Shown here: one piece after another, positions 8,192 to 16,400 of the stretch
How the letters are laid out: the number at the start of each line of letters is the position of its first letter
How positions within the stretch are numbered: position 1 is the first letter of the stretch
From: Negativicutes bacterium
Lineage (GTDB): Bacteria; Bacillota_C; Negativicutes; Sporomusales_B; JARLHX01
Direction of reading: 5' to 3'
Assembly (NCBI GenBank): GCA_031292035.1
Contig: JARLHX010000259.1
Location: forward strand, 1 to 33,152
DNA: 33,152 nt
Notes under the pieces: generated by a model
Database searches by the model: none
What the model was told of the DNA's origin: nothing
What the model saw: the letters and a program-made list of their open reading frames with translations, nothing else
Position numbers and translations under genes: made by a program

Positions 8192-9186
8192 ACATTCTGT
8201 GGTTTATTCTGTTGACCGTGCTTTTCACTGGCTTCTTCTTTTTGGAGGGCTTCGATTACGGAGTAGGAATGCTTCTTCCCTTCCTGGGGAAAAATGATAC
8301 CGAGCGGCGGATTATTATCAACACCATCGGCCCGGTATGGGACGGCAACGAGGTGTGGATGATCACCGCCGGCGGGGCGATGTTCGCGGCCTTTCCCCAT
8401 GTGTACGCCACCCTGTTCAGCGGCTTTTATCTGGCCCTGTTTCTCATGCTGGCGGCGCTGATCGGGCGAGGGGTTGCCTTTGAATTTCGCAGCAAGGATG
8501 ACAATCCGGCCTGGCGTAGCACCTGGGACTGGCTGATCTGTATCGGCAGTTTCCTGCCGGCGCTGCTCTGGGGCGTGGCGGTCACCAACCTGATCCGCGG
8601 AGTGCCGATCAACGCTCAAATGTTATACACCGGGACCTTTTTTGACCTGCTCAGTCCCTATACAGTAGTCGGTGGTCTTGCTTTCGTCACCGTTTTCCTT
8701 TATCACGGCGCCGTCTATCTCACCCTGAAGACTGAAGGCGACTTGACCGGCCGGGCCAGGCAGATTGCATTCAAAGGAGGCATCCTGGCTGCCGTCTGTT
8801 GCCTGGGACTGGTTGGCCTGACCTACAGCAACACCGATTTATTCAGCACTCTGGGAGCAGGCGTCACCTTGTGGGCGGCGGTGATCGCCTTTGTGATTTC
8901 CTATCTGATGATGATGCGCAACTCTACAGGCTGGGCATTTGCCACCAGCGGCCTGACGATTTTACTTGTCACGGTAGCCTTTTTCTGGGGCCTGTTTCCG
9001 CGGTTGATGGTTTCCAGCCTGAATCCGGCCTGGAGCCTGACCATTTACAACTCATCCTCCAGTCCTTACACCCTCAAAATCATGACCATAGCGGCCCTCA
9101 CCCTTGTGCCGGTCATCCTGCTCTATCAGGGCTGGTCGTACTGGGTGTTCCGCAAGCGGGTGACTGCCAAAGAGCTTGAATATTAA
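8182..9186 (+). CDS. cydB: Cytochrome bd oxidase subunit II
   Basis: This is the second core subunit of the bd oxidase, 334 residues with about eight membrane helices. It forms a pseudo-symmetric dimer with subunit I and carries no haem ligands of its own. Family marks seen are E-G-F-D-Y-G-V-G-M-L-L-P near the start and G-P-V-W-D-G-N-E-V-W around residue 55, whose Trp and Asp are conserved in the family, followed by the F-S-G-F-Y-L-A-L-F helix. Its ATG lies inside the end of cydA, with AAGGGGG as ribosome binding site, so the two subunits are translationally coupled and made in equal amounts. It ends 66 bases before cydD. Confidence 0.96.
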   Translation: MELNILWFILLTVLFTGFFFLEGFDYGVGMLLPFLGKNDTERRIIINTIGPVWDGNEVWMITAGGAMFAAFPHVYATLFSGFYLALFLMLAALIGRGVAFEFRSKDDNPAWRSTWDWLICIGSFLPALLWGVAVTNLIRGVPINAQMLYTGTFFDLLSPYTVVGGLAFVTVFLYHGAVYLTLKTEGDLTGRARQIAFKGGILAAVCCLGLVGLTYSNTDLFSTLGAGVTLWAAVIAFVISYLMMMRNSTGWAFATSGLTILLVTVAFFWGLFPRLMVSSLNPAWSLTIYNSSSSPYTLKIMTIAALTLVPVILLYQGWSYWVFRKRVTAKELEY

Positions 9187-9202
9187 CTGTGACCATGTGG
9201 CG

Positions 9203-9234
9203 GGGCTGCCGGATACTGTGAGTGCCGGCAGCCC
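9203..9234 (+). promoter_or_regulatory. Intercistronic hairpin between cydB and cydD
   Basis: A perfect 10-bp stem, GGGCTGCCGG (9203-9212) with CCGGCAGCCC (9225-9234), closes a 12-base loop. It has no T run, so it is not a normal terminator. It may stabilise the cydAB message or lower read-through into cydDC, which would fit a lower need for assembly factors. Confidence 0.55.
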
Positions 9235-9252
9235 ATACCATTTGGAGGGGTT

Positions 9253-10971
9253 ATGGCAAATACGGCTTTAGTAAAGGAAATCGGCAATCACCGGCAGCTG
9301 TTCGGACTGCTGGCTGCAGCCGGCTTGGCCGGAGGCCTGGCAGCTATCGTTCAGGCCAAGTTTCTGGCTGATATCGTCGACGGAGTATTTCTTGGCGGCC
9401 TTGGTCTTGGCGCGATAAGCCCCTGGCTGTATGGGATGCTGGCCGCCATCATGGCCAGGGCTTTTTTCATCTGGGCAGGTGACCTGCTCGGATTCCGTTT
9501 GGCGGCCCATATCAAGAATGAACTGCGCCGGCGGCTGCTGGCGCAGCTTTTCGCGTTGGGTCCGGTGGAGACCGGCAGGGAAAGCAGCGGCGAGTTGATC
9601 AACACTCTGGGCGAAGGAATCGAGAGCTTTGACGCCTATTTCGCAAAATACCTGCCCCAGCTGGCTGCGACCATTTTGCTGCCGCCGGTCATTCTGGCTG
9701 TCGTTTTTTCCCTTGATCTGGCGGCTGCCGCCATCATGCTGGTCACCGCGCCGCTGATACCGCTGTTCATGATCCTGATCGGCCGCTGGGCCGGGTTTGT
9801 CCAGCAGCGCCATTGGCTTGTGCTCAGCCGGCTGAGCGGTCATTTTTTTGATGTCTTGCAAGGCCTGGCAACCCTGAAGATCTTTAACCGGAGCGAGGAG
9901 CAGGCGGCGGTCATTCAAAGATTGAGTGAAGAATTTCGCGATACCACCCTGAATGTACTCAAAGTGGCCTTTTTATCGGCCTTTGCCCTGGAACTTTTGA
10001 GTACGCTGAGCACCGCCCTGGTGGCAGTCGTCATCGGCTTGAAACTGCTTTATGGTCAGCTCGAATTTCACCAGGCCTTTTTCATCCTGCTGCTGGCGCC
10101 GGAATACTATCTGCCGCTGCGCCTTTTGGGAAGCCATTTTCACGCCGGTCTGGCAGCGAATACCGCGGCTGAGCGTGTATTCGCCATTTTGGCCCGTGCC
10201 CTGCCGGCAGCCGATTCGGGCAGACAGTCCCTGCCGCTCCAGAGTGCGATTGGGCTCCATTTTGAGCAAGTCGCTTTTTCTTATTCTGACCGCCCGGTAC
10301 TGGATTCGCTGACCTTTTCCGTCCGGCCGGGCGAGCGTCTGGCGCTGGTAGGACCAAGCGGCGCCGGAAAAAGTACTATTCTTGATTTGTTGCTTGGCTT
10401 TATTCAACCGGCCGGGGGTTCGATCACCGTCAACGGTCAGGATTTACAGTCGCTTACATTATCCGAATGGCGCAGTCAGGTGGCCTATGTTCCCCAGTTC
10501 CCCCACCTGTTCTTCGGCACAGTGGCCGATAATATCTCTTTCGGTTTGGCGGACGGGCAGGAGAGGGTGGAAGAAGCGGCCCGTTCGGCCGGAGCCCACG
10601 AATTTATCTGCCGCCTGCCTTCTGGATACCAAACAGTGATTGGCGAAGGCGGTCGGGCCTTGAGCGGCGGCGAAAGCCAGCGGATCGCGATCGCCCGCGC
10701 CTTTTTTAAAAATGCGCCACTGTTGCTGCTCGACGAGGCGACCACCGGCCTCGACCCCGGCAATGAGGCCCTGATCGGTGACGCCCTGACCCGGCTGATG
10801 ACCGGCAAGACGGTCATTGTCGTCGCCCATCGCCTGAGTACCGCCTGTCAGGCTGATCGCATCCTGGTACTTGACGCCGGGCAGGTTGTTGAAACAGGAA
10901 GCCATCAAGACCTCTTCACCGGCCAGGGGCTTTATCACCAGATGATAACCGCCTATCGGGGGTCGGTATGA
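9253..10971 (+). CDS. cydD: ABC exporter subunit for cytochrome bd assembly (CydD)
   Basis: This is one half of the heterodimeric CydDC exporter, which moves cysteine or glutathione (and has been linked to haem) across the inner membrane and is needed to assemble the bd oxidase. It has 572 residues, with a six-helix membrane domain over about 1-320 and an ATPase domain after it. Walker A G-P-S-G-A-G-K-S-T lies near 367-375, the signature L-S-G-G-E-S-Q-R near 470, and Walker B L-L-L-L-D-E-A-T near 490. These are all intact. GGAGGGG lies ahead of the ATG. Its stop overlaps the cydC start by four bases (ATGA). The name rests on the order cydA-cydB-cydD-cydC; on sequence alone, CydD and CydC are hard to tell from related exporters. 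Confidence 0.92.
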   Translation: MANTALVKEIGNHRQLFGLLAAAGLAGGLAAIVQAKFLADIVDGVFLGGLGLGAISPWLYGMLAAIMARAFFIWAGDLLGFRLAAHIKNELRRRLLAQLFALGPVETGRESSGELINTLGEGIESFDAYFAKYLPQLAATILLPPVILAVVFSLDLAAAAIMLVTAPLIPLFMILIGRWAGFVQQRHWLVLSRLSGHFFDVLQGLATLKIFNRSEEQAAVIQRLSEEFRDTTLNVLKVAFLSAFALELLSTLSTALVAVVIGLKLLYGQLEFHQAFFILLLAPEYYLPLRLLGSHFHAGLAANTAAERVFAILARALPAADSGRQSLPLQSAIGLHFEQVAFSYSDRPVLDSLTFSVRPGERLALVGPSGAGKSTILDLLLGFIQPAGGSITVNGQDLQSLTLSEWRSQVAYVPQFPHLFFGTVADNISFGLADGQERVEEAARSAGAHEFICRLPSGYQTVIGEGGRALSGGESQRIAIARAFFKNAPLLLLDEATTGLDPGNEALIGDALTRLMTGKTVIVVAHRLSTACQADRILVLDAGQVVETGSHQDLFTGQGLYHQMITAYRGSV

Positions 10972-12713
10972 AGATTTTTTGGCGTCTTTGCAGCATCATC
11001 GCGCCGGCTTGGCCGGCGATGCTGGGGGCCAGCCTGCTGGCCCTGCTGACCATCACCGCCAATGTGGGACTCATGGCGGCGGCGGCATTCCTTATTGCCA
11101 GCGCCGCTCTCCATCCGCCGCTGGCGGTATTATCGCCGGCCATTGTCGGCGTGCGGTTCTTCGGACTGGCCAGGGCGGTCTGTCGCTATCTGGAGCGATG
11201 GTTGTCCCATGACGCGACCTTTCGTCTCCTCAGTCGTATCCGGGTTTGGTGTTACATGGCCATCGAGCCTTTGGTGCCGGCCGGATTGGCTAAGCTACGC
11301 AGCGGCGATGTTTTCAGCAGCATTGTCCATGACGTCGAGACTCTGCAATATTTTTATCTGCGGGTGTTGTTGCCGCCCAGCGTGGCTGTGTTGACCCTGC
11401 TGGGGATGGCCGCTTTTCTGTGGCCATTTGGCATGGAATTTCCCGCCCTGACGGGGGTGGCGTTCGTCACTGCCGGTCTGCTGCTGCCGCTCGCCCTTTG
11501 GCGACTGGAAAAGTCGGCTGGCGGCAGATTGCCGGCGGCCAGGGCAAATCTGACCGTCGCAGTGGCTGACAGCATTCAGGGAATGCGGGACCTTGCGGCC
11601 TTCGGACAGACCGGCCGTCAGGCGGACCGGGCCGCTGCCGCCAGTGAGGATTATAGCCGCATGCAGGGCCGGAGCGCTATGGTGGCCGCACTGGGTGATG
11701 CCGCCGGCAGCTTGATGATCAACCTGACAGTGGTGGGAGCGGTTTTAGTGGCCCTTCCCCTAATCGAGAGCGGACAGCTGGACGGAGTATATCTGGCGGT
11801 ACTCGCCCTGTCAATTCAGAGTAGCTTTGAGGCGATCTTGCCTTTGGCAGCGGTCCATCGCTCGTGGGATGAGAGCGCCGCCGCCGGACGCCTGTTTTCG
11901 CTTCTAGACAGCCAACCGGCAGTAACCGGGGCGACCGATAGCCCACCCTTGGCTGGCGGCCTGGAAATCCGCGATTTGAGTTTTCATTATCAGGCCGAGG
12001 GGCCGCAGGTCTTGGACCGAGTGTCCTTTTCCGTGCCTGTCGGGGCGCGGCTGGCCATCGTTGGCCCGAGTGGGGCGGGCAAGAGCACGCTGGTTTCGCT
12101 CCTCTTGCGGTTTTGGGATTATGAGACCGGCTCAGTCCGGTTGGGCGGGCAGGAAATTCGCCGCATTCAGCCCCGGCTTTTGCGCGACGCCGTTGGTGTC
12201 GTTCCCCAGCATGCCTATATTTTTAACGCCACCTTCGGCGATAATATCCGCCTGGCCCGGCCCGAGGCAGGCGATAGCGAGGTGCTGGCTGCGGCCGAAA
12301 GGGCGGAGCTCGGTCCCCTGCTGCATTCTTTGCCGCAAGGACTGGATACTTTGATCGGTGAGAATGGTTTTGGCCTGTCTGGTGGCGAAAGACGGCGGTT
12401 GGCCATTGCCAGAGCACTGCTAAAAAATGCGCCGTTCTTGATTGTCGATGAACCGACAGCCGGGCTTGACTCGGTGACCGAGGAGAAAATCATGGAAGTG
12501 CTTGATGAAAGTATGGCTGGCCGGACGACCATCCTGATTACCCATCGACTGCTCGGCCTGGCGAAAATGGACGAGATTCTGGTGCTTGACCAGGGGCGGA
12601 TCGTCGAACAGGGACGCCAGGACCAGCTGTTGGCCGCACAAGGCTTGTTTTGCAAAATGTGGCGCTTGCAACACGATGTGTTTCCCGGACTGGAGGGCCA
12701 GCTACGGGGCTGA
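10968..12713 (+). CDS. cydC: ABC exporter subunit for cytochrome bd assembly (CydC)
   Basis: This is the partner of CydD, 581 residues, again a six-helix domain followed by an ATPase. Walker A G-P-S-G-A-G-K-S-T lies near 366-374, the signature L-S-G-G-E-R-R-R near 470, and Walker B F-L-I-V-D-E-P-T near 490, with L-I-T-H-R as the switch histidine region. Both ATP sites therefore look catalytic. The ATG overlaps the cydD stop (ATGA), so translation is coupled. The membrane half is Ala/Leu rich and diverges from CydD, as expected for the heterodimer. The operon closes at a terminator about 65 bases on. Confidence 0.92.
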   Translation: MKIFWRLCSIIAPAWPAMLGASLLALLTITANVGLMAAAAFLIASAALHPPLAVLSPAIVGVRFFGLARAVCRYLERWLSHDATFRLLSRIRVWCYMAIEPLVPAGLAKLRSGDVFSSIVHDVETLQYFYLRVLLPPSVAVLTLLGMAAFLWPFGMEFPALTGVAFVTAGLLLPLALWRLEKSAGGRLPAARANLTVAVADSIQGMRDLAAFGQTGRQADRAAAASEDYSRMQGRSAMVAALGDAAGSLMINLTVVGAVLVALPLIESGQLDGVYLAVLALSIQSSFEAILPLAAVHRSWDESAAAGRLFSLLDSQPAVTGATDSPPLAGGLEIRDLSFHYQAEGPQVLDRVSFSVPVGARLAIVGPSGAGKSTLVSLLLRFWDYETGSVRLGGQEIRRIQPRLLRDAVGVVPQHAYIFNATFGDNIRLARPEAGDSEVLAAAERAELGPLLHSLPQGLDTLIGENGFGLSGGERRRLAIARALLKNAPFLIVDEPTAGLDSVTEEKIMEVLDESMAGRTTILITHRLLGLAKMDEILVLDQGRIVEQGRQDQLLAAQGLFCKMWRLQHDVFPGLEGQLRG

Positions 12714-12777
12714 TCAGACCCAGATCATGTCACGCGAAACTTTGGCGATGCGAAAGCAGTAAAATAGAAGCCATGAA

Positions 12778-12810
12778 AAGAGCCAGCAGAAGGACTCCTG
12801 GTTCTTTTTT
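12778..12810 (+). terminator. Intrinsic terminator after cydC
   Basis: AAGAGCCAG (12778-12786) pairs with CTGGTTCTT (12798-12806), 9 bp with one G-U pair, followed by TTTT. An upstream element (TTTGGC, 12741-12746) could pair with the 5' arm instead, and a GCGAAAGC mini-hairpin lies just before it. The terminator may thus be part of an attenuator for the STAS gene, but a plain terminator explains it well. Confidence 0.7.
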
Positions 12811-12976
12811 GTTCCTTCGCTGGTATGGTCGGTTTTTGGCCTTTAAAAAAATATCACCATACTTTGGAAAGATTAACCTCGCAAGCAGGAATCTTGTCGA
12901 TTTTTAGCGAAGATCAGAACAGATTAAAATGTTCGGGTAGCAGATTTTGATTACAATGGTTGCAGGAGGAACGTGT

Positions 12977-13282
12977 GTGGAAAGAAATATTACAGTTGAC
13001 GGCAATAGCGTTACAGTGAAATTGGTCGGCAAGATGCATAACGAGGACGCGGTGGCCCTCGGGCAGGAACTGCAAAGATATCTTGACCAGGAATATGCGG
13101 CCTACATTTTTGACATGAGCGCTCTGGAGTATATCGACAGTTCGGGTCTTGGGGTGTTGATCACCGTCAAGAAACGCTCCCAACGCTGGGGCGGAATGAT
13201 TTCGCTGCACGGTCTCAGCGGGACCATCAAAGAACTGTTTGAAGTGACTCGGCTGACCACCCTATTTCAAGTCCGGGCCTGA
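12977..13282 (+). CDS. STAS-domain anti-sigma-factor antagonist (RsbV/SpoIIAA-like)
   Basis: This is a 101-residue single STAS domain. In partner switching, the unphosphorylated form binds an anti-sigma kinase and frees its target; the kinase inactivates it by phosphorylating a serine, and a PP2C phosphatase restores it. The acceptor region Y-I-D-S-S-G-L-G-V-L stands at 53-61 with both serines (S55, S56), so the protein should be phosphorylatable. The GTG at 12977 is chosen because AGGAGG lies seven bases ahead; an in-frame TTG at 12947 and ATG at 12956 lack a site. It is followed by a terminator and then by the large phosphatase/kinase gene, its likely partner. No sigma factor gene lies nearby. 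Confidence 0.92.
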   Translation: MERNITVDGNSVTVKLVGKMHNEDAVALGQELQRYLDQEYAAYIFDMSALEYIDSSGLGVLITVKKRSQRWGGMISLHGLSGTIKELFEVTRLTTLFQVRA

Positions 13283-13326
13283 GAAGAACATGGGGTTGCC
13301 TACCCACCACATAAATGGTATAGGTC

Positions 13327-13365
13327 AATCGGACTCGCTACCAGAGAAGCGTCCGATTGTTTTTT
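13327..13365 (+). terminator. Intrinsic terminator after the STAS gene
   Basis: AATCGGAC (13327-13334) pairs with GTCCGATT (13351-13358), extended inside by GCT/AGC after a two-base bulge. A T run follows. It would uncouple the STAS gene from the sensor gene and allow different levels of the two proteins. Confidence 0.85.
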
Positions 13366-13462
13366 GCGGCTATTATTTGCCGATATAGTTTGACCAGCTG
13401 CCGACACGACAGGGTGAAATGCACGGCGTTTGATATCGCACAATAGAGCAAGGAGCTATGCC

Positions 13463-16400
13463 ATGAAGACACCGACATTACAGGGACAGTTCAGGCTGTG
13501 GGCTATTTTGCTTGTGGTGGTTCCCAGCCTGCTGATCATGACAATCTATACAGTAAACCAGGTTTATACGGCGCGGCAGCAAAATCTGGATTTGATTGGC
13601 CAACGGGTCTATTCCCAGCAGCAGTTGATTGACCGCTGGGTGGGAGATCGAAGCCTCCATGTCCGCAGTATCAGCCAGTTAGGCGTGTTTCGGGAAGGCA
13701 ACGAATCGCGGATGAGGCAGGTACTGGAAACTGTGCAGCGGCTCAACCCGAGCTTTGACTCCTTGTCCTATATCGATAAAGACGGCTTGTTTAGGATATC
13801 CACCCTGAAAGGGGGGATCCGCAATCCGTCAGCCGTCAGCCAGCCCTATTTCCTCGCCGGCCTGGCCGGAAAAGAGTATATTTCCAATGTCGTCATCGGC
13901 CGCAGCAGCGGGATTCCGATCATCAATTTTTCGTCGCCGATTATTGACAGCGACGGAAATTTCCAGGGGGTCATCCTGGGATCAGTGGCGATGACGGCCC
14001 TGGATGCGCTGCTAAGGGAAAACTGGATCGGTCAGACCGGTGAAATATTTCTGGTGGACCATCAGGGTCTTATGCTTACTGAGGTCCGCAACGTCAAAGT
14101 ACTGATTGACAAGGGCCTTGTCGCTGAGACCGCCAAAATGAATTATCATATCACCGGCGACGCTTTTCGCCACATCCGGCTTGGTGACTCCGGCACAGCT
14201 TCCTGGACCGACTACCGGGACAACAAGGTGCTGGGGGCTTATATCGATGTGCCGGAACGAAACTGGACACTGATCGGCAAGATCGACGAAGCCGAAGTTC
14301 TTGCTCCGATTTACCGCCAACTGGCGCTGATGGGCGGCGGCGCCCTTGTGCTGGTGCTGCTGATTCTGCCGCTGGCCGCGCGGATCAGCAACCGGATCAA
14401 GCGGCCCATCGACTGGCTGCTCGGCCAGTCCAACCTTGTGATGGCGGAGAACTATGCCCTGCTCGGTCGCGACAACCGGCCGGAGAAAATGTCTGCCGAA
14501 ATCGACAATCTGTGCAAAACCTTTGTCAGTATGGGTCACACCATTGAAAGCAATATCGGGCAGCTCAAAGATAATGAAGCGGCCCTGCAGGAGAAAGTAG
14601 CCGAGATTCAGGAAATCAACGCCACCCTGGAAGAAGAGGTCATGGAGCGCCAGGCGGCCCAGGAAGCCTTGGCCAAGCTGAACAGCGAATTGGAAGGCAA
14701 GGTGCTGGAGCGGACTGTCCAGCTGCAGGAGATCAACGCCACCCTGGAAGAAGAGGTCATGGAGCGCCAGGCGGCCCAGGAAGCCCTGGCCAAGCTGAAC
14801 GCCGGCCTGGAAGAAACTGTATTGGAGCGCACCACCCAACTGCAGGAGCTCAACGCCGCTTTAGAGGAAGAGGTCATGGAGCGTACGGCGGCCCAGGAGA
14901 TACTGGCCGAGCTGAATGCCTCTTTGGAAGAAGAGATTATGGAGCGGCAGGCCGCCGAGCAGCGGATTCGCGAGCAGGCCGAGCTTTTGGATCATGCGCA
15001 CGACTATATCATGGTCCGCGATCTTGACAGCCGGATCGTTTACTGGAATCAGGGGGCGGAGAAGGGCTACGGCTTTACGGCCGTCGAGGCTGTGGGCCAG
15101 GTGACCCACGAACTGCTGCAGACCGAGTTTCCCGAGTCGGTGGAGGCTATAACGGCCAAGCTATTGGCTCATGGGAGCTGGGCGGGAGAACTGATACACA
15201 CCCGCAAGGACGGCGTCCAGATCATCGTGCAGAGCAACCAGACCCTCAACCGGGACCCAGCAGGCAACCCTGTGTCCATGATGGAGATCAACCACGATAT
15301 CACTGAAAAGAAGAAAGCCGAGGAAATGGTGCAGGAAGCCAACCTGCGTCTCCAGCGTTTCAACGCCGAGCTGGAAACCAAGGTAGCGGAGCGGACCAAC
15401 CAGTTGCAAGAGATCAACGCCACCCTGGAAGAAGAAATTATGGAGCGTCAGGCGGCCCAGGAGGCGCTGCGGGAGAGCTGGGAGGCGCTGTCTGCCAGTG
15501 AGACCCGCTATCGCGACCTTTTTGAGCACATGGGGAGCGCTTTCTCCCACCGTAAAATTTTATTGGATGACGACGGTCGCCTGGCCGATCTGGAGTTTGT
15601 GAAATGTAACCAAGCCTTTTTGCGCCGTTACGGCTGGCCGGCTGAAGATGTCGTGGGGAAAAAGCTGAGCGAACTTTTCCCTGGCATTGAAAAGGAAAAA
15701 GATCTCTCCTGGTTCCAGGCCATGAGCGACGTCGCCCTGACCGGCCGACCGACTGAGTTTGAGGAATATTTCCCGACTATCGGTAAGTGGTTCCGCGTCT
15801 CGGCCTACAGACCAGAGCCGGGATATGTGGCGGTAATTAGCGACGATATCACCGAACGCAAGCAGGCCGAAGAAGTGATGCAGGAAAGCCGCGAACGCTA
15901 TGAGGCAATGATGAAACAGTCGTCAGAAGCCATCGCCCTCGTCGATTTTACGACAAAGCAATTTGTCGATGTCAACGACGCGTACCTTAGGATGTTCGGC
16001 TATTCCCGCGAAGCCCTCCAGACCATGCGAAGTACCGACATCAGAATCGATCCCGATGTTACCGCGCCAGATGCAGCTATGTTGCGCGATGGCTTCGTAT
16101 CAGCTAAAATTGAACGCTACCGCCGTAAAGGCGGCCAGATTATCCACGCCGAACGGACCGCCTCCCTGGTCCACCATCGCGGCGCAAAACTTGTTTTACT
16201 TACCTACAAAGACGTCACCGAACAGCAGAAATTGCAGGCTGCCATTCAGGCAGAGGCCGAAATGGCCGGCACGGTACAGAAGGCGCTACTGCCGCCGGAC
16301 GAGCAGGACGCTGGCCTGACGGTGCGGACCGTCTTTCAGCCTCTCCATATTGTCAGCGGCGATTTTTACGGTTACCGTTGGTCTCATGACGGCAGTAAAT

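Noticed and set aside
12721..12810. A c-di-GMP (GEMM-I) riboswitch, suggested by CACGCGAAAC and GATGCGAAAGC
   Set aside because: The conserved GGCAAACC and GACGCAAAGCC blocks and the second stem are not present in order; only a small GNRA hairpin and a terminator can be supported.
13387..13418. A sigma-B-like promoter (GTTTGA ... GGGTGA) before the sensor gene, tempting because of the partner-switching genes
   Set aside because: The spacer is 18 bases, longer than the 12-15 bases of known sigma-B promoters, and the second element matches weakly.
14012..14839. Open frame of 275 codons on the minus strand in the sensor gene
   Set aside because: It is antisense to the Cache and coiled-coil part; its repeats only reflect the 117-bp repeats of the real gene.
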